Origin: Apus apus
Taxonomy: Eukaryota > Chordata > Aves > Apodiformes > Apodidae
DNA length: 64,000 nucleotides
Direction: 5' to 3'
Assembly: GCF_020740795.1 (NCBI RefSeq)
Contig: NC_067286.1
Location: forward strand, 30,776,003-30,840,002
Below are positions 15,235 to 28,378 of this stretch, in pieces (positions within the stretch are counted from its first letter, which is position 1; every line of letters starts with the position of its first letter). The position numbers and the translations under genes are program-made. The notes beneath the pieces were generated by a model, which was not told the DNA's origin, made no database searches, and was given only the letters and a program-made list of their open reading frames with translations.

Positions 15235-15400
15235 CCTCAGCTCTAGATCTGCCTCATCGGCTGTGGGTGAGTCACCAAACCTATCTGCGTTCACTTCTTC
15301 CATCTGTGAAATGGTGACAGTGATATTTCCTCACCTGATGGGGGGAGGGAAGGGAGTATGTGTACAAGAATGAATAAATGTTTACAAAGCACCTTGTGAG
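15235..15400 (+). mobile_element. MIR-family SINE
   Basis: The order of motifs follows the MIR consensus: CTCTAGATCTGCC, CTGTGGGTGAGTCACCAAACC, TTCCATCTGTGAAATGGTGA, a cytosine-poor stretch, then ATGAATAAATGTTTACAAAGC. MIRs are tRNA-derived core-SINEs that are ancient and shared across amniotes. Divergence is high, as expected for an old copy. It is non-coding. The left edge may begin somewhat earlier, because about 45 bases before it (AACTGGGTGGCTGAGAACTT) could be part of it. Confidence 0.75.
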
Positions 15401-18400
15401 CAGTGCAGAGGCCAGCTCTGGCTGTGCTTAGGAGGAACCCGCGCTGTTCCTTTTGCTCTGGGTTACACCATACTGTGAGCACGCCGTGGGGTGTAAACAC
15501 TCCCCTCAGAGTCAACAGTTTCAAATGAGAGCAAATGAGATAATTCCTCAGGAGAGAAACAGAGAGTGAACACTTTGTGTGTTACCAGCAAGTTCAATAA
15601 ATTCCATTAAAGGAAAAGCAAAGTAATTTCTTAAAAGAAAAGAAACAATAAAGTAGAAAAACAAATGAGCTGTGACCAATTTTTTTTTAATGTTAACATG
15701 ATCTTAGGTTTCACTTCCCAAGTGGGAAACAGAACAGAGAAGTGAATCCCCTTAAAATAAAAGTGAAGTTAATAATGGGACACCTTTAGCTACTTGCCAC
15801 ATCCTGTGTATGCTGATCACTGTTTATAGCTGGTAGGAGCCTTTCTAGACTCTTCTTTACCATGTTAACTCTTTGCTGAGCCACACTGTGGTCTATAAAC
15901 AGTCTGGGAAAGTCCTTCCTGCATCTCCCCTCCAGCAGCAGGGTGCACCATACGCTGTCTTGCCCTTCCTGCCTGCTGCCATGGGGGCTGGTGTGCAGAT
16001 CCCTGCTCTGCTGCCTTCCCACTGCCACAGCCCCACACTTTCCATGGCTGGCATCAGCGAGCCCTCGCCCAGCCCCACCTCTCCTTGTGCAATCCGCACC
16101 CTCTCCAGCACATGCTGCTTTTCTCTAGCCCAGGATGTTCACAAGCAGCCACATGATGGCCACTGTTTGCATGTTCACTAGCACTTGTTCTCATGCATGT
16201 ATACAGTTCCTTAGGCCAGCACAAACACACGCACACATACAAACATGGACACTTTCCCTAATCTAGTACATGTGATCACCAGTGCACACATGCACAAGAA
16301 CACCTGAGTTTTGCTTTTTCTGGTACTAAAGAGAGGTGGAAAAGCATGCAGTTCACAAATGCAAACTGGCCATAACCTGGCTCAGCTGTAAGGTAGAGAT
16401 ATCACCTTCCACAGCATCATTGCAACAGCCTTTCTTCCTGGGACAAGCTTTGCGGCTGAGGGTTCAGCTGCTTCAAGAAACGTGGCTTAGATTGGTATAT
16501 TCATTCACCAGTGCAGCTATTTGCATTGGTCTGATTGAGCCTGGACACAACTTTTGGTGCATCACTGGCTTTTGCTGCTGCTGCTTTTCATTCTGCTTAT
16601 ACCGTTGGAGGTGACCGTGGGACCCTCCCTTTGTCAACAGACTTGCTCTTTTGAACAGTGTCACCAAAAGAGCCTTTGCCATTCACCACCCCCACACCTG
16701 TTCCTCAATGAGTCTCCACCATTTCAGTGGCATTTAGAAATTCTGGTTTGCATATTCGAACAGCTGCATTTGCAACAAACACTGTCATATCTACCCCAGC
16801 TTGAATCTGTGGAGTTTTGATCCATCATCGACATTAGAGGTGGCAAACTGTCAGTCTTTGAGCCATGCATCTTGAACACATCTGAACTTGGAAGGAGCTG
16901 CACATCTCCACCCAGCATCCTGACACTGCTGGTGGGACAACACTTCAGTAACCACTAGTGGTAAAATTTCTCAGCTAGATCTACACAATCTGAAAGACAG
17001 TGAATTTTGGAGTCAGAAGACTTTTTATTTATTACTTTTTTTTTAATATATCTAGCAATTCTCATTTTGTTGGTCTGGAGGTAGATCTTATCCATCCACA
17101 GATAACCTACAGCAAGAAACAAAGTGGTACAGGTTGTGCATGTGCTGTTTTTGCAAGGCAGTGCAAAGCTTCTGTTGGAAGGACACTTTGATGGAGAAGT
17201 TTATTTCCAGGTAATTTCAGTCCTGTCTGTTGGGCTGGCAGAGAGAATGGTCATGACAGACAGGATGACACCCATTACTGCAGAAATTACATTATATGGA
17301 GGCTTGTCCACTAAGAAGTAGCTGTACCATTGGCTGAACTCTCATTTCACACAGGATATCATGTAGCCATTGAAAGGGAGAGTTTCCTGCTGCTAGGAGT
17401 CACAGCTGGACCTATTATCCAGCTGGACCAGACATATGCAGCAGAGCTGAAAGAGAAAAACTGCTCTGACACTCCCGAAGGTGGTCCCAAACACCCTGTT
17501 AAGTTCTAGGTATGTGCCCAGTAACACCTCCCCTGTAGAGCTGGGGTCTTGGCATCTCCCAAGAGGCCAACGTCCTCTTCTTTCCAGAAGAGCTAATCCC
17601 AAACATTTGAAAGCTGGTTTCCAAAATTTTGTCAGTCACCTAAAGAACACAGTTTTAAAAATTAAAACAAATCATGTTGAATTTTGTGTGTTTGCCTTTT
17701 TATTCTTTAGTCTTTGGTTCATGCTCAGATTTTCCTGTTTTTCTCTGCACTAGCTAGCAGGAAAAGCATGCTTTTCTTAACTGATTCTCTTATAACCACT
17801 TGATCTATGGAGCAGAGTCTTTAAGAAAAAAAAAGTAGGAATCAGTAGGAGCAGTAGCCTTCCTCTTCTCACAATTCCAGCAGCCAGCAATCAATGTTTC
17901 ACATACGTGCAATGCCTCTTATCCCCTTACAGGAAGCAAATGTGTAAGGAGAAACAGCCGTGTTGTTGATCCTCAAGACCACTTGGGCTTGGCAACATCG
18001 AAGGATCTGTACCATGGAGCAGGGCATCACAGCAACCCATCAGTGCTGATGTGCTGTAAGACAGCCTAGACAAGGAGGCCAAACATCCCCGCTCTTGTAA
18101 GGAGCAAGATTAGCTCTACTTTGATACCAATTACCCCAGGCTTTGCTTTTGTTTCTCAGCCAAAAGCCTACCTCTCCATGGACCAAGGGCCCAAGCATAG
18201 CACTGGCAGCTGGGGCTTGAAATACGTGACAGGCATCATCCAGCAAATGGACCATCCTCCCTGGTCCCTCCGAGAAGATCTGGTGAAGCTCCCACCTCTT
18301 TGGGCAGCCACGTGCAGCTATGTTGTGGCATTTCTCCCTCTCTCATTTTTTCTGCAAAGCTTTCTGTATGCAGGAAAAGTTGGAAACTCTGAAGGCAGCT

Positions 18401-18574
18401 TGCTGCTCCCAGCCTGGCTGTCTTGCTGCACAAAGGGGTCAGATGTCTTTGCTGTGTGTCACCTCTCAGCCTCTGGTCCACAAACTCCAGTCTCAGAATC
18501 CGCGTGACTCTTTACTGACTTCATAAAAATAAACAAAGGCCTGGTAGCATTTAGATCATACTAGTAAATTATTT

Positions 18575-18596
18575 ACACACACACACACACACACAC
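18575..18596 (+). repeat. (AC)11 microsatellite
   Basis: A perfect dinucleotide AC repeat of 22 bases is followed by a C run. It is likely length-polymorphic. Confidence 0.97.
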
Positions 18597-20699
18597 CCCC
18601 TTCCGTTTCTTATTGCATGGACCTAGGTGTCACCACGCCCTGCAGGGGCCACGCTCGTCCCCACCGTGCAGTCCCCACTCTGTGCAGCCGGTGGCTGATG
18701 CTGAGCAGGCTTTCCGTGCACAGGTTGGGCTTTGCTAGCTGCTGCCCAGGGCTGGACATTGCCCACAAGGCAGCTGCACTCAGCCTCTTCCAAAGTGGGT
18801 CTCAGCAATTCAGCCAGAGCAGGTACACTGCCAGGGTGGCTTGGCATGCAGGCTAGGTACAAGCTTATCAGCAGATTGCATCCAGCAGGGAACAGTACTG
18901 TGAGGCAGACTGGTGGCAAAGCACAAACTTCCCTTGTAACTATTTTAAAAAGCACCTTTACATCTTTGTTTTCAACTTGCATGGCACAAATAAACCGTAT
19001 GCATCAGTCAGTTGTTACTAATGGGAACCATTGTTTTTTAGCCCCCTGCTCCCCTGGTGCAAATGAAATAATAGTATAATCCTCAGTTTCCCTTTACAAA
19101 AAAAGTCCCCCACCCAGCTCTGCCTTTGATCCTGTTTCTGTTCTTCCATGCTGCCTGTGGTTGACTTTTGATCTTGACTCAGCATGGTCCATCTTACAAT
19201 GTTTCTTTAGGTCCTGCTTCAAAGTGGGCAAGCGGACATGGACTGCGATGTGTGACCAGGTTATACGATGACATATTTTTCATGCTGACCCATGGTGCAG
19301 GTCTTTTACACGCAATGCTTGGACAGTCATTGCCAATGCCCACTGCTGAACCCTGCAAGTCAGCTTCTAATTCAGAGCAAAAGAATTGCCCAATTTCTTC
19401 TGAAATAGCTTACTTTGACATTTCTGTGCACTGAACTTATCCGTCATTGTGGTTTGGTTTCTGAGTTTAGTTAGAAGCTTCTGGAGTTCCTCCCAGCCCT
19501 GCCAAGCTGTGCTTGCAGTTAAAATACATGGTTCTCTGTAGGCAGCAAATGCTGTTGCCTTGTAATCCCTCCATTTCTGTTCTTTGAAACAATATTTGAA
19601 AGGCCACTTTTGTCTCCTCCAGGCGTGTCCCCACCACCCCCTCATGCCCCAGTAAACTCTTCTTTTCCCACTGGAACACTGGTCATTTACTTTTAATGGA
19701 TTTTTTCCCCCCCTCCTATCAGCTCTGACTCAATTTTCAATCCATGATGGGACCTTTCGTCCCATGGTTGCTAAATTTGTTTAATTCTTGAAAGGTCTTT
19801 ATCAAAAACAATTTGAAAGCTTGTATTTACTATAGTCCCTGCCTTCTCCTGACCAGCTTTTTCAGAAGCTCACAGAAGTCAACTCACTAGAGGGTCATGA
19901 TTCAGCTGTCTAAAAAAGTGCTCCATCCGTGCTCCCTCCAGTGGGTGCTGGTCTGCTGGCATGGCTGGCACAGCAGTTCCTTCCCTAGAAGCCCTGTGCT
20001 CTGCTCAAACTGGCCTTTTTAAACACTCTGTCTTTTGCTCTGTGGGGAGCAGCAGCAGGGCTGGTGATGGAGATGAGGGATGCCAACTCCATAGCTGTGC
20101 CACGCCGTGTTGTGTTTTCCTGGGTAATGTCCTTGGGTGAGGTGCCATGCAGAGCAAAGCCCCATCACCTGTACTGGCAGCTGTGCCGGCTGTTGAGGCC
20201 ATGGCATTGTCTGCACAGGGCAAAGGCCAGCAGGCAACACCTCAGGCTGGTGCTGGGGCTCCCTAGGTCTTCCTGGGGAAGGTAGAGCACTGCAGCCAAA
20301 ATACCAATTCCCCATGCCCCAGGGAAGGCCATGTGGCAAGGCTGTCCAAAAGCCTCTGGAGCAACTCCTCCAGTCTTCCCTCACCACCAGCTGAGCCTGG
20401 CTCTTCTCCTTTGATGCCCCGAGTGATGGTGGCATCCCCTCACCATGGTGGGTGGCAGCTCAGCCCCACCACTGCCTAACCCCACCATGAGGAACACCTC
20501 AGCTTAACTCCTCCATGGCCAGCTGTGAGCGTCAGGCCAGAGAGCTGGTGGGCACCACCGGACCATCCTGTCCTCTGGCTTTTGCTGCTTTCCACTGAAG
20601 TAACAACATGTGTAAAGAGACATATTCAGAAGTGGGGCATGGACCAGGAGGCTCAGAAGTAGGAGGGGTGAGGGTGCCCCTTCCCCATCCAAGTTCAAT

Positions 20700-21050
20700 T
20701 GTATGAATTTACCATATCTAACACCTCCCTGAAATCCAGACAGACTTGATTACATTCTCTCTCCATAATGAATTGGTAATTATATTGAAGAACACTATTA
20801 TTTGTTTGGCATGACCTATATAAACCCGACTTGGGGAGTGCATAGTTGGTGCGGTGCCAGTGCTCTGTGCCCTGCGTATTATTGCCTTATAAACACAACC
20901 ATTGTTTGAATTTCAGATCAAAACAAACCAAGCCACGTCGCTTGTCAGTTATTAGATATCTTTTTCCCAAATGCTCACCCAGACCGTATTACAATAACAA
21001 TAATTATTATTACATACTTCCTTATTATATGTTTATGCCGAGGTAGCACA
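20700..21050 (+). other. AT-rich block with a TATA-like octamer
   Basis: This non-coding stretch includes ATAATGAATTGGTAATTATA (homeodomain-type cores), TATATAAA at 20817-20824 and ATAACAATAATTATTATTAC. It may be regulatory or merely simple AT-rich sequence. No transcript or ORF supports it. Confidence 0.25.
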
Positions 21051-22041
21051 TTTGCCTTTTTCCCACACGTTAGGAGCTTCTCCTGACTCTTATGATTCAC
21101 TCCTGTGTATTTCCCAACATCAGTGAGCTCTTTTTTTGCATTCCTGGCTGCATTTCATCAAGACTTGCAGATCGACACAGGGACCCACAGCGCCGTATTG
21201 CACCAGTTCACAAAGGGTTGCAACTGGTGTGGGGGCTTTGCTCCTTGAGGGAATATACAAACACCAGAAACACATGGACCCTGCCCCCAGGTGCTTTATA
21301 AATATTTTACTTGGTCTGATAATGTGATAAGAACTGATAATGTGATTTGGACAGACTAAAACCCAGCCCTGCCTGGAGAGGGCTGGAAACAGACCCCGTG
21401 GGGGAAATTGGAGGGGGGTGGCAAGCCAGAGCACAGTGATGATGCTTCCCACAGCCACTGCCACAACTGGGGGTAGGACTCACCTTGCCTAACTCGGGAC
21501 ATCCAAAATTTAGTTGTCACATCCTCAGAAAGTTGCCGATCTGCCTTTATAGTCACAGAAGAGAATCACTTGGCTGACAAGTAAGTCAGCCCTTCTCAAG
21601 ATGTTTGAGATAGATGAGATGAATCACACACTGAAGGTGCCTATTTGTCTCTACTGACTTTGCAAGAAGCCTGTCCGACTAATTAGGTTTAGACACCTAA
21701 CTTTTAGACACCTAAAATCAAGTAAGAGGAGTCCCGTCTTAATCAAGATCCTTTGCTACTGGCCTGACAAAGGAGGCAGTGGGAGAGGCTCCCTGGGAAT
21801 GCCCTCCCAGATTTGGACACGACCAAACCCCTTCGCCCCCTGTGCACAGGAATCTGCAAAGCCTTACCTCCGTGCCCTTCCTGCGCAGCTCCTGCAGGCG
21901 TGGGGCACTCCAGCCATGCCCAGCTGGCAGAGATGAAAGCATGTTCCCCACTGTGGTCTGAATGAGGCAATGGTCTTGTGGGAAAAGATATAATAGTGGG
22001 ACTAAAGTCTGCATCATAATGTATTCAGAGCAGGCAGGGAG

Positions 22042-22066
22042 AACAAAACAAAACAAAACAAAAAAT
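22042..22066 (+). repeat. (AACAA)n short tandem repeat
   Basis: Repeated AAACA/AACAA units form a simple A-rich microsatellite. Confidence 0.9.
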
Positions 22067-25000
22067 AGAAAATGAGACTTGACCTTGGCTTCCTGCCTGG
22101 TGCTAAAAGTGTGTTTTGATAGAAAGGGATAGGTGGGAAAGCAAGCTGCCTCCCTGCCTCCCTGATGCAAATATCTCATGGAGCTGTAAGATGTGCAGAG
22201 TGCAACCCATGGGTTTAGAAACAAGGTTATGACAAGTTCCACAGTGAAGGGCCAAGCCGGTACTTTTCAGAGGGTTATAGCTGAGCCTAGTGCAGGAGAG
22301 CTGCCACCGGCACAGCAAGCTTTGCATGTCAGACATGTCGCGATCTGAGTAGTTTTAGGCTTTCACCTTAAAAAAAAGGTGAAAACATTTAGTCCTAACA
22401 CATTCTTTCATAAGGAAAAATCATGGAAACATTCCACCCATTGACATCTGCTAAATGAATGAGCAGCCAGGGCTGTTCCAGCTGGAAATGGGCAGAGGCC
22501 AACAGAAATCACTGTGCTGCGTTATCACCACGCTGTGTATGGGCTTGAGAGCATGGAAGCAAGATTTGAAAAAAACATGGATTTTGTGCTGGTTTCTGAG
22601 ATGTGTGCATTTCCATGTCCCTGATCATGTGCTAACCACCCTATCCACACAAGGGCAATTGCTGTTTTGATGTGCAGCAGGTGTCACTTGATTTTTTTTT
22701 TTTTTTCTGGAAACTGCCTCTTTAAAGCTTCCCTTAACCTGAACAACAATTTATTTAGGTAATAGATACTTGACTTCTCTCTGCCTCAGCAGGCACAGAG
22801 CCAGGTGCAGACTAGGCCAGGTTAAAGGTACCTACCTATCTGAAGCTCTGCTCCTGCTGTACACCATAATCAGCTCCCGAGTTTGGGCACAGCAGGGATG
22901 CTGGGGACCCCAGGACTGCCACATGCCTGGCTGTGACCTGGAGGGAAGAGGATGCTGGCACCCAGCTGCGCAGGCAGTCCCACACAGATGGGCTCCCTGC
23001 AGGGAGGCAACGGGGTGCTGCTCTGGGGACCTCCATCAAAATGGCACACTGGCCTCCCTGACAGCTGCTTCACAGCTTTCCTCCACCAGTGGGGTGGAAC
23101 TTCTCCTCCATCCTAGCCAGACTGGGGTGTTTTCTCAGCCCCTGTTACCACATGGGCAGGTTGGAAATCCCTTCTCCAGCTTCATGTGACTGCAGTGTGC
23201 TCAGGGAGGAGAGATCAGAGGAGACTTGGTCCTTGCCTAAAGGGGAGGTGAAACCTTGATAAGAAGGATTCTCTGCAGGAGGAGGTGGGTGCAGGGAGGT
23301 CTGCAGTGCTGCAGGAGGAGCTGCTGGGCTCTCCAGCCCCGCACCCTGCATCTGGGCATCGTGTGCAGACCCTAGGCAGGCTGGAGGGTGACCTGGTGGG
23401 GAGCTGGGGTACAGTGACAGCTCTGCAGCCAAGCCAGGGACAGAGGGGCAGAGGCTCCTCTTCGGGCATCTTTACTTTTCAACAACCATACAGCAGCTGG
23501 GCCTGGTGAGGCTCTTTTCCTCCATCTCCTCAAACCTATTATTTGCCACACTGGTTTGTGCCTCAGCCCTGCTCCCACCCCCAGCACAAGCTGCACATGT
23601 CTGGGTGCAGCTGGATGGACCCTGAGATGTGGCTGGGCTGGACGCCTGAGCAGTCATGACAAACAGCTGAACACTAGCATGGACAGAAACATTAATTGCA
23701 TTAGTATTTCCACTGGAAATTATAACTTAGATCCATTAAGTTCAGCCAATTTCCTTACGCTGCATCTGCTAAAAGGACAACTCTGCTTTTTTCCACTGTA
23801 GTACCCTGTCAGTGGCACCAGTGCTAAATTTGTGCAGGCTAGCCACATCCATGTGACACTTTCAGAAGAGGACACATGCTACCTCCACCTCCTGTCTCCC
23901 CCTCCCCCTACTTCCCCCAGAGGTAGCTCAGCACCTGAGCTACTGAGAAACAGAAAATTCTCTTCATGCACAACCAAGTCAGATCCCAAACCCCATTACT
24001 ACTTAGTAAAAATGTCCTGTAATTTAGATTGCCTTGGATGGTCTTTAGGTCATTCACGGGTGTAAAGTCAGGAGGATTAAGGGCTTATAATATTTGTCTG
24101 CCACTGTTGCTACCAACTCCAGCAAAAATAATGGAGCTAGCTTCTTGGGTTTCCTGCCACCACAAAGTACACACATGCACACACTCTCTATTTTATGAAT
24201 GTTTACATACCCGAGCTGCCAGGAATCTCACTCCCGTTGCTTCCCACTACCTTAACACACTTTCCTGTATCTGTGCGAATTTGTTTTCTCACCGAGCAGC
24301 CGGTAATATCCCTTTCGCTTGGGAGCAGGCGGGGGCTGGGCTTCCTCGGGCGCCAGAAAAGCCTGGCAGAGGGTGCACTGAAAAGCTGTGGTTTCCATCC
24401 CGAGCCATTCACACCTCCCCGTGGCTACCCAGAGGTGTTCCATGGAAGGAGTGCAAGGTCAAAATAAAAGGAAGGATTAAAAAGTTAGGGACAGGCGGGG
24501 AATGGCCGCACTGACATCCGCCTACTCCCCCTGAAAGGCCACAGCGTCTGAGGAGGTGCCTGGAACAGAGGAAACATCTACACCCGCTCGAAGAGATCAA
24601 CAGAAAGGCAGTTCTACACCTCCACCTCCAGGGGCACAGCCAACAAAAATAGCACTGAACCCAGAAGATATGAATAGAATAGTGACTGTAGAAAGTTTCG
24701 ACTCATTTTACACCCCCAGCAGAAACAAAGGCAGGAGGTTTGTCCGTCCTCTGTCCCCAGCCTCCGTACACCGGAGCGCTGCTGCAGAAAAGACAGGTCT
24801 GTTTACCTGAAGATTCCCATGGGAGCAGGGGAGCGAAATGCCTAACTCGTATGAAACTCATGGGGGGGAAAACCTTACTCGTGATGAAAACACTTCCCTT
24901 TCCTATCTTGAAACTTTGGGAACTGGGTGGTGGGAGGGGGAACAAACCAAATGCCACCATCCACCACCACCCTACCCAACCCCACCCATGCTTTATTTTC

Positions 25001-25492
25001 AACGATTCAGGTTTTTTTGCACTCGTGTTCTTGCTCAGTAACTCCAACTGACGCAAGCAGACCTGCAGGCTTCCTATTGCCGAATGACTCCAGGTGAAGA
25101 TAAGTGGAGGTGTCTTAAGATAGCAATCTTCTTCTGTTGCTATGGGAGCTGTAACATCACCAAATATATTTGTGGCAAAGCTCGCACTTGGATTCAGTTT
25201 ATACTCGGTCTTCAAAGTAACCTCTTACTACCCTGACGAGGAGTTAAACTGGTCAAGGAGGGCAGCCACCCTGTGAGACTGTTCTCCAGCCTTTCGCTGA
25301 GGCCGGAGTGTGAAACCGTGCCCAGCAGCTCCTGCACGAGGCAGGAGTGCTGGTTTGTACTTTGCAGTGCTGACCTCCTCCTGGCTGGCCCAAACAACCT
25401 GAGGCCGCACAGCTAATCCCAACTTGTGAGGTACCACCTCCATGACCATCAGGGTTAAACAGAGTATAAAGCATAAGAGTAGACCCTAACTA

Positions 25493-25860
25493 TGTAAAAA
25501 TTACCAAACTGGGCCAGATCAAAGGTCTTCTGTGGCCTTTCTTTTACCTCCAAAAGCAGCCAGGGTTTAGGGGGAAAAGCAGGGGAATGAGAGTGATACT
25601 TTTGCTGTGCATTGTCCAGCAACATGCCATGGCGGTCTGCCTTTGCCTTTAGTAAACCTCCAGGGACTTTTCCTCCATAAATTTGTCCAATTGCTTTTTT
25701 GACCCCATTTATACTTCTGACCTCCACAACATTGTGTGCCAATGAGCCCACAGTTTTATACATACACACGATCGGAAAAAGTGCTCCACTAAATCTTCTC
25801 CCTTTATGATTTCATTCACTGCCCCTTGCTTCTTCCCTATTTACTGGCCCTTATGACCTG
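25493..25860 (-). mobile_element. CR1 LINE 3'-end fragment (minus strand)
   Basis: Read on the + strand, the piece opens with ACTGGGCCAGATCAAAGGTC. It then continues through CTTTTCCTCCATAAATTTGTCCAATTG..., ACCTCCACAACATTGTGTGCCAATGAG and TTTATGATTTCATTC. This order and wording match the reverse complement of amniote CR1 3' regions (recognised by memory of the family consensus). It is an old, diverged 3'-end copy with no coding capacity. Confidence 0.8.
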
Positions 25861-27769
25861 TTTCAGCTCTCATTTGGGAAAGCAGTTCTTAATTCCTCTG
25901 TTAACTGTATGCACAGGTTTGAAGAAGAATCTTAGCCCTCTGTATTTTGAGACAAGTTCAGCGTCTGCTTGCATCGGAACCAGGGAATGAGAATGTTGTA
26001 GAAGCTGTGCCTGTGCCAAGGACAGATTGAGAAAGGGCTCGGGAAGTCCTAGACATGTATTCCTGCTTCCCAGGCCCAGCTGTAGTATCCTAACTGGAAT
26101 GTGCTGAGCCTGGATGGATAGACCCACATAAGAAGGCTAGTGATCATGGCACTGCATTCATTCACTTTTTCAGTAATCTTCTTTAATAATTGACTTTCAT
26201 TTATTCATTTACCTATCTTTATTCATTTGCATCTATCAAAGTTCTGGCACAGCCCTGGCAGGAGGTGCAAGGCTCTGATTTTTTCATTCCTCCACTCGGT
26301 GTGAATTCATGCCCACACAAATTCCCACTCTGGCGCTGAGGGCTCTGACTTTCAGCCACGAGGTGGGGTGAGCAGCTGAATTTCTCATCTGAGCATGTGC
26401 GCAGCCGATGCAAAGCAGACCACCATGGAGTCGGGGTTTGCCAAGCTAAATTACTGGGCGAAATTCCCTTATCGGCTTCAGCCTTCGCCGCTCGACCCGT
26501 GGAGGTGTGCAACCTTAAACCCCAAGTTTCCAAAACAAATGCACTCGGGGCAAGCGAATAATTTAAAAAGCAGCAGGGGCCGGCGGCGGTGCTGGCGGTG
26601 GGGCTACCAGCCCGGGCTCCCCGCCCTCCCACACCGAACCCCCCGCTCTGCCTCGCACCGTGGCCGCCTGATGTGGAGGAACCGGGGCGAAAACCGGGCT
26701 GGGAGCGCCTCAGCAGTGAAAGAGTTATCTCGGGTGGCTTTCTCGGTAACTCTTGGAAAGTCCCTGAAATGACGTTTCTAACCTAACAATTAAATGGGTT
26801 TAATTACAGAGAGCCTCAGAGCCCTGGGAACAAGCACCATCTACAGAATGAGTAAACAACTGCAGAAAATAATAGGCTGGTCTCTCCCCTGGTTACTCCT
26901 CACTTCTGGCCAAGGCAAGGAAAAAAAAAAACCAAAACTAGAAAGAGAAGGAAATTCGAGGAACCTGATTGCTCTCCTTAAGTTAATAATAATAATAATA
27001 TATTAAAAAAATCTGGACTAGCGAGAGCCCGTGGGCGTTTCTCTCAGTTGGTTATTTTGGCCGTTCTTGAAGGCCAAAGGAGGGGGGGAAAGATCAGCGC
27101 CAGCTCAAAGTCCAGATCCTGCGACTCTAAAGCAAACAGAAGAGGAAGTGGATCATTTGTTGGAAGTTTTCAGTGCGATGGCCGCGCGGGTCAGCCTTGT
27201 GCTGCCCAAGGCAGCCAAGCCAGAGCACGGGAGGGGCAGGAGGACGAGGGTGCTGGGCCGGGCAGGGTCCCCCCTCTCCTGCCTGCGGGGGGTAGGGCGC
27301 CCAGATGCCGTCACTCGCCCTTGGACGCAACACCCGCTGAAAGGAGTTAGGCGAGCCTCGCCTGAGCTGGGGCTACACGTTTAGGGGCAACAGATTTCAT
27401 GCCGAGGCACCCTGCTATCGACAAGCCTTGAAACGTTTTGCTTTTTTTTTACACAGAAACTGCCGCCGTCCTCCCCCCCCCCCTCGCCGTATCAGTATCA
27501 GTATGAATCATTCTTTGCCTACTAAAATCTGGAACGGATTACTTGTTCAGAGACGTTATTATTGTATTACTTTTTTTTAATGTTTTACGATTTGGAGTTC
27601 TGGGGACTGGAAGAGGGCTATACGGGGAGAAGGGGCAAATATCAAACACCATTTTAACGAGCAAACACATATTTTAACAATTTAAATTAACGTGGATGTG
27701 AGCTATTTCCCCTTTGCTGAGCCTGCCAGGTTTCAATAAAAATTGGAAAAAAGGAGTAAGGCTCGGGGG
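25861..27769. other. Upstream flank of ZFP36L1
   Basis: This stretch has mixed composition with CpG-rich patches at about 26570-26710 and 27160-27380, an (AAT)n stretch near 26986-27000 and a C-run near 27472-27483. It may contain distal promoter elements. No coding exon is seen. Confidence 0.55.
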
Positions 27770-28150
27770 GCGGCGATTTGAATCAACACAAAGCCAGTCA
27801 GCTTGCAAAAAAAACGCCAGGACGGGCGGCCGCGCCGAAAATGGATCCGATCCACAGAAATGACAGCGGGCGGCCCCAAGCCGGCCTGGGCTGGAGCGCG
27901 GCCCTGCGAGCAAGGAAAGGCGGCCCAGGGCTCGCCTGCCGCCCTCCCGCCGCTCCACGCACCGCTCACCCGCGCTCGCCCCTGGGGCCTCGCACCGGGA
28001 CCGCGGGGGGAGCGCTGCTGCCCGCCCCGGCGGTGCGGGACAGGGGAGCGTGCCCGCCCCGCGCTGCCCGCGCGCCAGCCCGCACAACCGCCTCCTGCGG
28101 CGCGGGAGGGCAGCCAGCCCCGCCAACACCCCCCCCCCCCGCGGCCGCCG

Positions 28151-28251
28151 CTTTTTTTCTCCTTTTTTTTTTTTCCCCTCCCCTTTCTTTTTTCTTTTTT
28201 CTTTTTTTTTTTTTTTCCCCTCCCTCCTTCCCTCCCCCCTCCTTCCTCTCC
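28151..28251 (+). repeat. 101-nt pure pyrimidine tract upstream of ZFP36L1 promoter
   Basis: Every base from 28151 to 28251 on the + strand is C or T: T-runs broken by short C-runs, then CCTCC/CCTTCC repeats. It is preceded by a 12-C run (28129-28140) and followed by a CCT-repeat patch near 28310-28335. Such homopurine/homopyrimidine tracts can form triplex (H-DNA) structures and are often nuclease-sensitive in promoters (general knowledge). The tract ends about 120 nt upstream of the TATA box. Its exact length may be polymorphic or affected by sequencing slippage. Confidence 0.9.
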
Positions 28252-28370
28252 AAAGTTTTTCTGGGCCGGCCCGCCCGGGTGATTCAGTCGCGGTGTCAAT
28301 CACCCTGCCCTCCTCCTCCTCCTCCCCTTCCTCCCGCCGCCGGCTCCTCCTCCCGGGGCAAGTCCGAAAC

Positions 28371-28378
28371 TTTATAAG
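28371..28378 (+). promoter_or_regulatory. ZFP36L1: ZFP36L1 TATA box
   Basis: The motif TTTATAAG sits in a GC-rich surrounding, 183-190 nt upstream of the start codon. Normal TATA-to-start spacing would put the transcription start near 28400-28405 and give a 5' UTR of about 160 nt. TATA-containing CpG-island promoters are common among inducible early-response genes. The start site itself is inferred, not observed. Confidence 0.7.

Larger units (their letters stand above)
15401..25492. other. Non-coding apart from listed simple repeats and an AT-rich block
   Basis: No gene is recognised. Several open frames of 115-167 codons occur (for example 21739-22242 minus and 22770-23189 plus) but lack family resemblance, domain patterns or splice context. 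Confidence 0.55.

Noticed and set aside
21739-22242. 167-codon minus-strand frame
   Set aside because: No family resemblance; the middle translates an AAAAC simple repeat.
24703-25215. 170-codon minus-strand frame, and a 161-codon plus-strand frame at 24029-24514
   Set aside because: No recognised domain, start context or splice sites; compositions are typical of chance translation.
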